In this document: in pieces, positions 42,331 through 50,348 of the stretch | Layout: every line of letters begins with the position of its first letter | Numbering within the stretch: the first letter of the stretch is position 1 | From: Salibacterium aidingense DSM 18341 | GTDB taxonomy: Bacteria; Bacillota; Bacilli; Bacillales; Marinococcaceae | Direction of reading: 5' to 3' | NCBI RefSeq assembly: GCF_000429685.1 | Contig: NZ_AUCI01000016.1 | Location: 28,298 to 92,297, forward strand | Length of the DNA stretch: 64,000 nt | Made by a program: the position numbers and the translations under genes | The notes under the pieces: model-generated | Databases searched by the model: none | What the model saw: only the letters and a program-made list of their open reading frames with translations | Told to the model about the DNA's origin: nothing

Positions 42331-42792
42331 ATGGATCCTAAAGATTTTAGAAACTGCATGGGACATTTTGCTACAGGAGTAACCGTGATAACCAGTGAGG
42401 CTACATCAGGAACGCACGGTTTTACGGTAAATTCTTTTACTTCTGTATCACTCGATCCTATGATTGTTCTCGTTTCCGTCGATAGAAACACAAATGCATT
42501 AAATGTTTTAGACAATAATCGTTTTATTGTAAACGTTTTATCTGAAGAACAAAAAATGACAGCGGTTCATTTTGCGGGGAAAACTCAGGATCCGGAACCA
42601 TTTGAATGGGAGGATGGAAAGTTGGGTAACCGAATAAAGGATTCGTTGGCATATATGGAATGTGAGCCTTGGGCAGCTTATGATGGAGGAGACCATGTCC
42701 TCTACCTTGGCGAAGTAAAAAACTTTCAGTATAATAGTGGTAATCCCCTGTTATATTACTGTGGGCGGTTTTCGGAAGTTGCAGTCACCTAG
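42331..42792 (+). CDS. Flavin reductase (small component of two-component monooxygenase)
   Basis: A 153-residue FMN-binding split-barrel protein of the HpaC-like flavin reductase family: FRNCMGHFATGVTVITS, then GFTVNSFTSVSLDPMIVLVS and the C-terminal LYLGEVKNFQYNSGNPLLYYCGRF. Such enzymes use NAD(P)H to make free reduced flavin for an oxygenase partner. The likely partner is the HpaB-type oxygenase at 44885-46429. ATG at 42331 follows AAAGGAGTGTTCTTA. The frame runs 14 codons upstream. It starts the intact part of the island and precedes the regulator by 46 bases. Confidence 0.9.
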   Translation: MDPKDFRNCMGHFATGVTVITSEATSGTHGFTVNSFTSVSLDPMIVLVSVDRNTNALNVLDNNRFIVNVLSEEQKMTAVHFAGKTQDPEPFEWEDGKLGNRIKDSLAYMECEPWAAYDGGDHVLYLGEVKNFQYNSGNPLLYYCGRFSEVAVT

Positions 42793-42838
42793 GTGCAGCA
42801 CTTCTGCGTCTCCAATCATTGGAAGAAAGGGGTTCTCC

Positions 42839-44620
42839 ATGAAGGCTCATCAATTATTTTTTGAAAATTTAATCGATATTAATCCACGAACGGGTATGAT
42901 TACTTTTAATAATAAACGGATGGCTTTAGTCTCTGTGGAAGCATTAGGTCTTCTCCGTCGGGATTTGATTAATACCCTTGGAATAGAAAGAGCGAAAGGC
43001 TTCTTGATGAGATATGGGTGGGCCTGGGGAAAAAGAGATGGAGAAAGTATAGCATCAATGGAGGAATGGGAAACACTGGAGGAACTTATGCTCGCCGGCC
43101 CGTCTCTTCATACGCTTGAAGGTGTTGTCACCGTTGAACCGGACGTCATTGAAATAAATGGTTCTTCTTTATATTTCACGGGATATTGGAGGAATTCATT
43201 TGAAGCAGTTGAGCATCTTCATCATTATGGATACAGCAAGGATGTTGTATGCTGGATGCTTGTTGGTTACGCTAGTGGGTATCTGACAAGTACATTCGGC
43301 AGAGACGTGGTCGTTTATGAAGATAAATGTACAGGTAAAGGTAATGATTACTGCTATTTTGTCGGGAAAACAATGATCGATTTGGAAGAAAAGCATAAAA
43401 AAGATATGAGGTATTACCGAACAGAATCGCTGGCATCTGAACTGGACCGAGCTTATAATGAACTGCATGAAATCAACCATAACATTATGGAGTCTGATTC
43501 AATGCAGGAACAATTGACGAATATGTTTCTTGAAGATAGAGAATTTTCGGAGACTATAAATTTTGTTGCTCAAACCCTTGATAAAAGTATTATAGTTGAT
43601 TACTATAACCAAGTAATTGAAAGCGCTTTCCTTAATGAAAATGATGAATACATTTACAAAAACTGGGCTGGTCATCACGTATATACAGAGGAAAAAGAAA
43701 ATGATATCGCAACGTTTCCGATTCAGGCAAATAATATTAATTTAGGCCGAATGGTGGTAATTAGTAAGAAAAAATTAACGAATAAAGATCAATTATTAAT
43801 TAAACGAGCCCTGAATGTGTTTACCATGCAACTATTTCATCAATGGAAGATTACCAAATCTCTTTGGAAGAAGAAGGAAGAATTTTTTGAAGAGATGCTC
43901 AATAATGTTGATAGAGAGGCTTTTGAAAAACGATCTCACCTTTTTAATTTTCAACCGGAAACATTAAACCGAATTTTATCTGTTAAAGTAGAACCCGAAA
44001 CTCACTGCAAAGACGTGCTGCGGTTTTTAAATACCGTATATTCAGATAAAGATATATTTTCTAAAGGTGCATATATTATTGTGATATTAACAAATAAAGA
44101 TGCGGAACAAGCGAAGGACATTGCTTCTGACATCATCACTGCTTTGAATCAAAAGTTCTACTTCACTACGGCTTTTATTGGAGTAGGAAGAGAAGCAGAA
44201 AGTTTGAGGACACTAACAAAAAGTTACCAAGATGCCTGTACGATTAGTGATTTTATTCAATTGACGGATCCTGGAGACAGCCGTATTTCATTATTTGAAG
44301 ATATAGAGCCTGTTATGATGTTTTTAAAAGGGACCGATCAGCAGGAACTTATTGAATTTTACCAAAAAACAATTGGAGAACTAGTAGAATATGATCAATC
44401 AAGTCAGACTAATCTGTTGATGACTTTAAAATTTTATCTTGATAATAATGGAAATCTCCAACATACAGCGGATGAATTGCACCTCTCTATTGCAGGACTG
44501 CGATACCGGCTGGAACGAATTGAAAAACTGTGTGACGTTGATTTGAAATCAGGACCAGGTAGATTTCAATGTCAATTAGCTATTCAGATTTACTTTGCTG
44601 TTAAAATCAATAAGAGTTAA
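42839..44620 (+). CDS. Aromatic-responsive regulator: XylR_N + V4R + PucR-type HTH
   Basis: A 593-residue regulator of unusual composition. Residues about 1-95 resemble the XylR/DmpR N-terminal sensor domain (FFENLIDINPRTGMITFNNKRM, AKGFLMRYGWAWGKRDG). Residues about 125-185 form a V4R domain (SGYLTSTFGRDVVVYEDKC, CYFVGK). The middle is helical, then GAF- or GGDEF-like. The end is a PucR/CdaR-type helix-turn-helix (QHTADELHLSIAGLRYRLERI). The AAA+ sigma-54 activation domain of XylR and DmpR is absent, so this should work on sigma-A promoters. Binding of phenolic effectors is inferred from domain family. ATG 42839 follows GAAAGGGG. Confidence 0.85.
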   Translation: MKAHQLFFENLIDINPRTGMITFNNKRMALVSVEALGLLRRDLINTLGIERAKGFLMRYGWAWGKRDGESIASMEEWETLEELMLAGPSLHTLEGVVTVEPDVIEINGSSLYFTGYWRNSFEAVEHLHHYGYSKDVVCWMLVGYASGYLTSTFGRDVVVYEDKCTGKGNDYCYFVGKTMIDLEEKHKKDMRYYRTESLASELDRAYNELHEINHNIMESDSMQEQLTNMFLEDREFSETINFVAQTLDKSIIVDYYNQVIESAFLNENDEYIYKNWAGHHVYTEEKENDIATFPIQANNINLGRMVVISKKKLTNKDQLLIKRALNVFTMQLFHQWKITKSLWKKKEEFFEEMLNNVDREAFEKRSHLFNFQPETLNRILSVKVEPETHCKDVLRFLNTVYSDKDIFSKGAYIIVILTNKDAEQAKDIASDIITALNQKFYFTTAFIGVGREAESLRTLTKSYQDACTISDFIQLTDPGDSRISLFEDIEPVMMFLKGTDQQELIEFYQKTIGELVEYDQSSQTNLLMTLKFYLDNNGNLQHTADELHLSIAGLRYRLERIEKLCDVDLKSGPGRFQCQLAIQIYFAVKINKS

Positions 44621-44638
44621 CAGAAATTTTTTCATATT

Positions 44639-44673
44639 AAAACGCTGCCAAGAATTTATCTGGCAGCGTTTTA
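44639..44673 (+). terminator. Terminator after the regulator gene
   Basis: AAAACGCTGCCA-type stem (AACGCTGCCA with TGGCAGCGTT) with an AGAATTTATC loop and T-rich tail. Confidence 0.88.
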
Positions 44674-44837
44674 ATTATTAGGGGATAATATAGTTGAAAA
44701 TCGGATCCAGAACAAGGTATAGCAGCACGGAAATGCTTCTTTTATTTTTATTACCACAAAAGTTGAAAAAGAGCTCCCAGATCTCAATGTTTTTTTGCAG
44801 TTCAAATTATTCTGAAAAAAATACATAATAAAACTAA

Positions 44838-44860
44838 CCAATTGAAAGCGTTTTAATTGG
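44838..44860. promoter_or_regulatory. Operator-like palindrome, possible cre site, before the oxygenase gene
   Basis: CCAATT at 44838 and AATTGG at 44855 frame TTGAAAGCGTTTTAA (44842-44856), which matches the CcpA cre consensus WTGNAANCGNWNNCW at 14 of 15 positions. The longer palindrome has 18 of 23 symmetric positions. It could serve carbon-catabolite repression, the local regulator, or both. Confidence 0.5.
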
Positions 44861-44884
44861 AAAATGAATGAAGGAGGTTTCTGT

Positions 44885-46429
44885 ATGCTTCATCAACAGC
44901 AGAAGACGAAGCGTCCATTAACAGGAAAAGAGTATCTGGATAGTTTAAAGGATAACCGGGAGATTTGGATCAATGGGGAAAAAGTAAAGGATGTTACAAC
45001 TCATCCGGCATTTCGTAATGCAGCGCGATCCATAGCAAAGCAATATGATGCTCTTCATGATGAACAAACCAAGGATATTTTAACTACCTCCACAGATACC
45101 GGAAACGGGGGTTTTACTCATAAGTTCTTTCAATACGCTAAAACTTCTGAGGATCTGATCCAATCAAGAGATGCGATAGCGGAATGGGCAAAAATCACAT
45201 ATGGTCAAATGGGTCGCTCCCCGGACTACAAAGCATCTTTTCTAGCAACGCTAGGGGCGGATCCGGAATATTACGCCCCTTATGAAGAAAATGCAAAGTT
45301 CTGGTATGAAGAAGCACAGGAAAAAAATTGGTTTTTTAATCATGCGATTATAAACCCTCCCGTTGATCGGGATAAGCCGATGGAAGCTGTTAATGATGTG
45401 TTTGTTAGAGCAGAAGAAGAAACGGATGAAGGGGTTATTGTCAGCGGAGCAAAAATGGTAGCAACGGGGTCGGCTCTTACCAATTATAACTTTGTTGCTC
45501 ATTACGGGGCTGTACCGGTTGGATCTGAAGATATGGCGCTTGTTTTTGTCGCACCAATGGATACCCCGGGTGTTAAACTGATCTGCCGACAGTCTTATGA
45601 AATGCAGGCAGCGGTCATGGGAAGTCCGTTTGACTATCCTTTGAGCAGCCGTTTTGATGAAAATGACGCAGTCTTAGTTTTTGAAAGAGCTTTGATTCCG
45701 TGGGAAAACATCTTGATTTACCGCGATGTGGAAAAAGCAAATAATTTCTTCCCGGAAAGCGGCTTTTTACATCGATTTACGTTTCACGGTGTAACCCGCC
45801 TGGCTGTTAAACTTGATTTTGTGGCAGGGGTGTTGATAAAAGCTGTCAAAACAAACGGGACTGATCAATTCCGCGGTGTTCAGGCTAATGTCGGTGAAGT
45901 ATTAGCCTGGAAGAATATGTTCTGGTCGATAAGTGATTCCATGTCGATGAACCCTGATACAGGACGGAACAATACAGCCCTTCCGAATTTAAATTATGGT
46001 CTGGCGTATCGTGTCTTCATGTCGGAAGGCTGGCCGAAAATTAAGGAGATTATTGAAAACGTAGTAGCTGGAAATTTGATCGTTCAGCCGTCGAGTTCTG
46101 CCGACTTTAAAAACCCCGAGCTGCGTCCGATCATTGATAAGCTTTACCGTGGTTCCCATAGCATTACCTCACTTGAAAAAATTAAATTGGTTAAACTTCT
46201 TTGGGAAATAGTCGGAACAGAATACGGAGGCCGGCATGAACTATATGAACGAAATTACTCCGGCAATCACGAAAATATCCGCCTTGAAAATCTGACAGCC
46301 GCCCAGAATTCTGGAGAAGCAGAGGCTTTTGAAGCCATTGCTGAGCAATGCATGGCCGATTATGACTTGGATGGCTGGGTGAACGAGACATGGATCAACC
46401 CAGATGATGTATCCTACTTTAAAAAATAA
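44885..46429 (+). CDS. FADH2-dependent phenol/chlorophenol/nitrophenol-type monooxygenase (HpaB family)
   Basis: A 514-residue oxygenase of the HpaB/TcpA/NpcA group, which uses free reduced FAD and O2 to hydroxylate phenols ortho or para, sometimes displacing halide or nitro groups. Family stretches are RPLTGKEYLDSLKDNREIWI, HPAFRNAARSIAKQYDALHD, MGRSPDYKAS and WEIVGTEYGGRHELYERNY. Length agrees with the family. ATG 44885 follows GGAGGTTTCTGT. With the flavin reductase upstream and FMN adenylyltransferase-like gene downstream it forms a flavin supply and use set. The exact substrate cannot be read from sequence. Confidence 0.88.
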   Translation: MLHQQQKTKRPLTGKEYLDSLKDNREIWINGEKVKDVTTHPAFRNAARSIAKQYDALHDEQTKDILTTSTDTGNGGFTHKFFQYAKTSEDLIQSRDAIAEWAKITYGQMGRSPDYKASFLATLGADPEYYAPYEENAKFWYEEAQEKNWFFNHAIINPPVDRDKPMEAVNDVFVRAEEETDEGVIVSGAKMVATGSALTNYNFVAHYGAVPVGSEDMALVFVAPMDTPGVKLICRQSYEMQAAVMGSPFDYPLSSRFDENDAVLVFERALIPWENILIYRDVEKANNFFPESGFLHRFTFHGVTRLAVKLDFVAGVLIKAVKTNGTDQFRGVQANVGEVLAWKNMFWSISDSMSMNPDTGRNNTALPNLNYGLAYRVFMSEGWPKIKEIIENVVAGNLIVQPSSSADFKNPELRPIIDKLYRGSHSITSLEKIKLVKLLWEIVGTEYGGRHELYERNYSGNHENIRLENLTAAQNSGEAEAFEAIAEQCMADYDLDGWVNETWINPDDVSYFKK

Positions 46430-46457
46430 AGAAACGTCCCTACAGGAGGAATAAACG

Positions 46458-47000
46458 ATGCATATTTATGCTGACAACCAACTGACGCTGCCCTCATCTG
46501 TTGTTTCAATCGGAGCTTTTGATGGTATGCATAGAGGTCACCAAGCCCTGATAAAATACTCTGTTGCCAGAGCAAGGAAATTAGATGTTCCTGCTGTTGT
46601 ATATACTTTTGATCCCCCGCCTCGGGCCCATTTTCAAAATTCTGTTGTTCTAACAACAATAGAAGAGAAAGTAAAACTCATTCGACAGCTGGGAGCAGAT
46701 TACACGATCGTAGCACAATTCAATGATGAATATGCCTCCCGTCCTCCGACTTCCTTTATTAAAGAAATGGCCTTTTTAAGGCCGGAGGAAATACGGGTTG
46801 GTCCCAATTTTCAATTTGGCAAAGAAAAACAGGGTGATGTTGAGTTGTTGTCGGAATATTTCAATGTGTACGTTTTACCTTTTGTAACTTGTGATGAAGG
46901 GAAAAGAATATCTTCCACCCGTGTTAGAGAGCTTCTTCAAAAAGACGAATGGAAAAAAGCCTGCCATTTAATAGGAAGAGAGCAGCTGGAATCCTTTTAA
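46458..47000 (+). CDS. Stand-alone FMN adenylyltransferase-like protein (RibF N-terminal domain)
   Basis: A 180-residue protein equal to the FAD-synthetase half of RibF: SIGAFDGMHRGHQALIKYS carries the nucleotidyltransferase HxGH-like motif (GMHRGHQ), with VYTFDPPPRAHF, VGPNFQFGKEKQGDVELL and RISSTRVRELL. The C-terminal riboflavin kinase domain of bifunctional RibF is absent. It probably makes FAD from FMN and ATP. CAGGAGGAATAAACG precedes the ATG, 28 bases after the FADH2-dependent oxygenase gene, so local FAD supply is the obvious role. Confidence 0.85.
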   Translation: MHIYADNQLTLPSSVVSIGAFDGMHRGHQALIKYSVARARKLDVPAVVYTFDPPPRAHFQNSVVLTTIEEKVKLIRQLGADYTIVAQFNDEYASRPPTSFIKEMAFLRPEEIRVGPNFQFGKEKQGDVELLSEYFNVYVLPFVTCDEGKRISSTRVRELLQKDEWKKACHLIGREQLESF

Positions 47001-47053
47001 GCGTGATTACATTGCTTCCTGAAAACATTTATAAATAGAAAGGGGAATTATAT

Positions 47054-47833
47054 ATGTCGACTAACGTGAAGAAGAATGAACGCGTAGAGGAAGTGTTTGA
47101 TTTATTTTTAAAACACATGAAAGCGTTTTTAAAAGAAGCGAATTTGAACCACGAGGAATACACGAATTTTGTAAACTGGGCGGACCGTCTCGGCCGGGCC
47201 GGGGAACTCCCGTTGTATGCTGATGTTTTTCTCGAGACGCATGTGCTCCAGGCGATGTATACGAACATGCCGGGAACGCAGCCGTCCCTGTTAGGTCCGT
47301 TTTTTATCGAAGGGTCTCCGCGTCTGGAACACACCCCGGGACAGCCGGTGGTGAACACCATGCGGCCGGATGAGCCGGGGGAAACGCTGCATTTCTCCGG
47401 CCGGGTCCAGGACCTGCAGGGGAAACCGCTTGCCAACACGAAGGTGGAAATATGGCACAACGACAACAGCCGCAAGTATTCCTCCTTTGATTCGGAGGCC
47501 CCGCCCTACAATTTACGAGGCCATTTTTATACCGACGAAAACGGGGCCTTTGATGTGAAGACGATCGTGCCGATTCCGTATTCGATCCCAGACGAAGGGC
47601 CGACGGGAGAATTCCTGGAATATCTGGATCAGCATCCGATGCGCCCCGCCCACCTGCATCTGATGTTTGAAGCCCCAGGCTATGAAACGTTAATTACGCA
47701 GGTCTTTTTTGAAGGGGATCCATGGCTCGACAATGATGTGGCAGAAGGGGTGCGGGAAGAACTTATCACGACCCTGCATGACAAAGGCGGCCATAAAGAA
47801 GCGGCGTTGACCTTTGAAATGCGGCCGGCCTAA
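47054..47833 (+). CDS. catA: Intradiol ring-cleavage dioxygenase (catechol or hydroxyquinol 1,2-dioxygenase)
   Basis: A 259-residue non-heme Fe(III) dioxygenase. An N-terminal helical dimerisation domain (about residues 8-75) precedes the beta-sandwich. The expected iron ligands are visible: Tyr in RKYSSFD, Tyr in IPYSIP, and two His in PAHLHLM. The substrate-binding stretch LLGPFFIEGSP is present. It opens catechol to cis,cis-muconate, or hydroxyquinol to maleylacetate. Next-door catB favours catechol, while the maleylacetate reductase at 53532 favours hydroxyquinol; both may be used. The protein is somewhat short for CatA. The GC-rich block starts here. Confidence 0.88.
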   Translation: MSTNVKKNERVEEVFDLFLKHMKAFLKEANLNHEEYTNFVNWADRLGRAGELPLYADVFLETHVLQAMYTNMPGTQPSLLGPFFIEGSPRLEHTPGQPVVNTMRPDEPGETLHFSGRVQDLQGKPLANTKVEIWHNDNSRKYSSFDSEAPPYNLRGHFYTDENGAFDVKTIVPIPYSIPDEGPTGEFLEYLDQHPMRPAHLHLMFEAPGYETLITQVFFEGDPWLDNDVAEGVREELITTLHDKGGHKEAALTFEMRPA

Positions 47834-47840
47834 AAAGGGA

Positions 47841-47871
47841 AAAAAGGGACATCGGGTTATGTCCCTTTTTT
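47841..47871 (+). terminator. Terminator or attenuator between catA and catB
   Basis: AAAAAGGGACAT and ATGTCCCTTTTT form a perfect stem with a CGGGTT loop and T tail. No separate catB promoter is obvious, so it may set a lower level for the downstream genes. Confidence 0.8.
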
Positions 47872-47893
47872 CGATGATACAGGAGGAAGCAGG

Positions 47894-49018
47894 ATGACCA
47901 GACCACGTATTGAAGAAATAACGACAGAACTCCTTGATGTCCCGATTAAACGGCCCCATCAATTTTCCACCACGAAAGTAACATCCAAAAGCTTTGTGCT
48001 GGTGCGGGTGACCTTAACCAAGGGCACCGAGGGAATTGGAGAAGGGACGACCCCGGGGATATGGTGGAACGGGGAAAGTGTGGAAACGATGAAACTTGTG
48101 ATCGATCAGTATATGGCCCCCCTGCTTATGGATGGGGATCCTTCGCAGCTCGAAGCATTGATGCAGAGGGTGGAGCGGAACATCCGTGGTAATTCGTTTG
48201 CCAAAGCCGCTGTGGAAATGGCGCTCTATGACGCGCTCGGCAAAACGTACGAGGTTCCGGTGCATCAGCTGCTGGGGGGACAGTATCAAACGTGGATTCC
48301 GGTACGGTGGGCGCTGGCCTCCGGGACCAAAGAAGGCGATGTGGAAGAGGCCGGAGACCTGGTATCCTCCGGCCGTTACGCGTCGTTTAAGACCAAATCT
48401 GGAAAAGAAAGCCCGGTGGACGATGCCCGGCGGAATGTGGATATCGCCGCAGGTATCCCCTCTTCTTCGCCGATAGGGATTGATCCGAATGGCTCCTGGG
48501 ACCGGATGACGACAAGGCGCTGGATGGATGCCTTTTTGGAAGCGGGGATCGACTTTTTGGAACAGCCGCTCCCGCCGCACGATATCGAAGGAATGGCAAG
48601 CCTCACAGCGATGAAAAAAGTACCGGTTATGGCCGATGAAAGCCTGCAGTCGATCTATGATGCGATGCGGATCGTCCAGGCGGGAGCCGCTGACATTTTT
48701 TCGTTGAAAATTCACAAAGCCGGGGGCCTGAAAAACACGGTCAAAATGGCCGGCATCGCCGAAGCGGCAGGGGTTTCCTGTTTTGGCGGAACCTCGCTCG
48801 AAAGTTCCATCGGCACGGCTGCGGCGTTGCACGCGTATGGTTCGATTCCGAACCTCGATTACGGCAGTGAATTGTTCGGGCCGGACTGGCTGGCTGATGA
48901 TCTTGTAAAAGCCCCGCTCGTCATCCAAGGGGGTTCTATTCAGGTTCCGGATAAGCCGGGGCTGGGGGTCGAGCCGGATGAAGCGAACGTAGCACGCTAT
49001 CGAAGAAAGGAGACGTGA
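47894..49018 (+). CDS. catB: Muconate cycloisomerase (enolase superfamily)
   Basis: A 374-residue member of the muconate-lactonizing subgroup. The KxK motif is in SFKTKSG; metal ligands are the Asp of IGIDPNGSW, Glu of FLEQPLPPHD and Asp of VMADESL; the lysine on the other face is in SLKIHKAGG, and a late Glu is in GTSLESSIGT. It converts cis,cis-muconate to muconolactone. ATG 47894 follows ACAGGAGGAAGCAGG. It ends five bases before the DUF3237 gene. A dipeptide-epimerase or other enolase-superfamily role is possible in principle, but neighbours argue against it. Confidence 0.88.
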   Translation: MTRPRIEEITTELLDVPIKRPHQFSTTKVTSKSFVLVRVTLTKGTEGIGEGTTPGIWWNGESVETMKLVIDQYMAPLLMDGDPSQLEALMQRVERNIRGNSFAKAAVEMALYDALGKTYEVPVHQLLGGQYQTWIPVRWALASGTKEGDVEEAGDLVSSGRYASFKTKSGKESPVDDARRNVDIAAGIPSSSPIGIDPNGSWDRMTTRRWMDAFLEAGIDFLEQPLPPHDIEGMASLTAMKKVPVMADESLQSIYDAMRIVQAGAADIFSLKIHKAGGLKNTVKMAGIAEAAGVSCFGGTSLESSIGTAAALHAYGSIPNLDYGSELFGPDWLADDLVKAPLVIQGGSIQVPDKPGLGVEPDEANVARYRRKET

Positions 49019-49023
49019 GAGGA

Positions 49024-49488
49024 ATGGAACATTTACCAGCTCCTGCCCTGACGTTTCTCGCGGACATGGAATTAACCGTGGAAAACCCTCATCTTCCGGG
49101 TGCCACGCATGAAGGAGAAAGGCGGATTATCCGGGTGACAGGAGGAGCGATGCGCGGAGAGGTAAATGCCGAGGTCGTACCGGGCGGCGATGACTGGATC
49201 ACAGTTCGGGAAGACGGGACCATTATACAGGACGTCCGCATTCTGTTGCATACCGAAGATGATGCGCTGATTATGATGACGTACCGGGGCATCCGAACGG
49301 GACCGCAAGAAGTGTTAGAGCGGCTCGGCGCCGGTGAAGACGTGGATCCCTCGGAATATTATTTCCGGACCGCGCCTGTCTTTGAAACCGCCGCTCCGTC
49401 CTACGACTGGCTGAACCGGCGGTTATTCGTCTCCCGGGGGATCCGCCTCCCCAGCAAAGTGAATTATTCCATTTATACCGTGAAATGA
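49024..49488 (+). CDS. DUF3237-family protein in the muconolactone-isomerase position
   Basis: A 154-residue soluble protein of the DUF3237 (UPF0311) family: LTFLADMELTVENPHLPGATHEGERR, in shorter pieces, then GGAMRGEVNAEVVPGGDDW, GTIIQDVRILLHTEDDALIM, TYRGI and SEYYFRTAPVFETAAP. A single small beta-barrel is likely. It lies between catB and pcaD, five bases after catB, exactly where catC is normally found, and no CatC-like frame is in the window. I infer a possible role in converting muconolactone to 3-oxoadipate enol-lactone. ATG 49024 is chosen over GTG 49015, which overlaps the ribosome-binding site. No biochemical function is known to me. Confidence 0.85.
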   Translation: MEHLPAPALTFLADMELTVENPHLPGATHEGERRIIRVTGGAMRGEVNAEVVPGGDDWITVREDGTIIQDVRILLHTEDDALIMMTYRGIRTGPQEVLERLGAGEDVDPSEYYFRTAPVFETAAPSYDWLNRRLFVSRGIRLPSKVNYSIYTVK

Positions 49489-49507
49489 AGAAAGGAAGCA
49501 GACGCCC

Positions 49508-50347
49508 ATGGAAAAACAAATCATAACCAACAAGGGAAAAAGCCTGCATATCTGTGACACGCCGGGAGACGAGGGGACGGTTATTGCTGTTCACGGTCTC
49601 ACGGGGCATCATAAGCAGATGCAGTATTACCAACGAAAGCTTTCCGGGCGGTACCGGGTGATCAGCTATGATATGCGGGGCCGGGGCCAAAGTGAAGACG
49701 CTCCGCCGGACACCTCCATCTTCACCCATGCCGATGATCTGCTGGATCTCATTGAAACCATGGGGATCGAGCGGCCGATGCTGATGGGCTATTCGATGGG
49801 AGGGTATGTTTGTGCGCTTGCGACGAGCCGGAGGCCGGATGTCTCGAAACTTCTCCTGTTGGACGGGGCGGGTCAGCCGGAAGCCTACCAGCGGGATTTG
49901 ATCCTTCCCTCGCTAGAACGGCTGCGTACCTCCTTTGATTCTGAAGCGGATTATACCGCCAGGACCAAAGAACTGTATGAGCGTTTAAATATCCGCTGGA
50001 ATAAGGACATGGAAACCATCGCCCGCTATGAGATAGAAAAAAGGGGGAGTACCTGGGAGCATCGATCTGATTATCATCGGATACTGCAGGATTTTGAAAG
50101 CTTCTATGCCTTTGATCCAGCAGAAGTCGGCCCTTTCCTTCCGCGGAATACGCTGCTCGTTATTGTGGAAGGGGCGATGGGTAGCAACCCTTCCCTGTTT
50201 CATCAAGGCTCCTACCGCCCAATACAGGACGCGAGCCCATCCATCCAGACCGTAACCACCCCCGTGAATCATTATGAACTGGTTTTTAATGAACAGCCGG
50301 AAGTCCTGGCGGTTGTTGAACGTTTTCTGGCAAAGGAGGAGTCGTAA
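49508..50347 (+). CDS. pcaD: 3-oxoadipate enol-lactonase-like alpha/beta hydrolase
   Basis: A 279-residue alpha/beta-hydrolase. The oxyanion region is AVHGLTGHHKQ, the nucleophile elbow GYSMGGY, the acid probably in the VEGAMGSNP region, and the catalytic His in VNHYELVFN. In this gene order it should hydrolyse 3-oxoadipate enol-lactone to 3-oxoadipate, though the sequence alone only shows the fold. AAAGGAAGCAGACGCCC precedes the ATG. It ends one base before the pcaI ATG. Confidence 0.8.
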   Translation: MEKQIITNKGKSLHICDTPGDEGTVIAVHGLTGHHKQMQYYQRKLSGRYRVISYDMRGRGQSEDAPPDTSIFTHADDLLDLIETMGIERPMLMGYSMGGYVCALATSRRPDVSKLLLLDGAGQPEAYQRDLILPSLERLRTSFDSEADYTARTKELYERLNIRWNKDMETIARYEIEKRGSTWEHRSDYHRILQDFESFYAFDPAEVGPFLPRNTLLVIVEGAMGSNPSLFHQGSYRPIQDASPSIQTVTTPVNHYELVFNEQPEVLAVVERFLAKEES

Positions 50348-50348
50348 C

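Noticed and set aside
48014..48928. Long open frame (304 codons) antisense to catB
   Set aside because: The product is rich in Arg, His and Pro and is typical of the reverse frame of a GC-rich gene; catB on the plus strand has full catalytic motifs and a ribosome-binding site.
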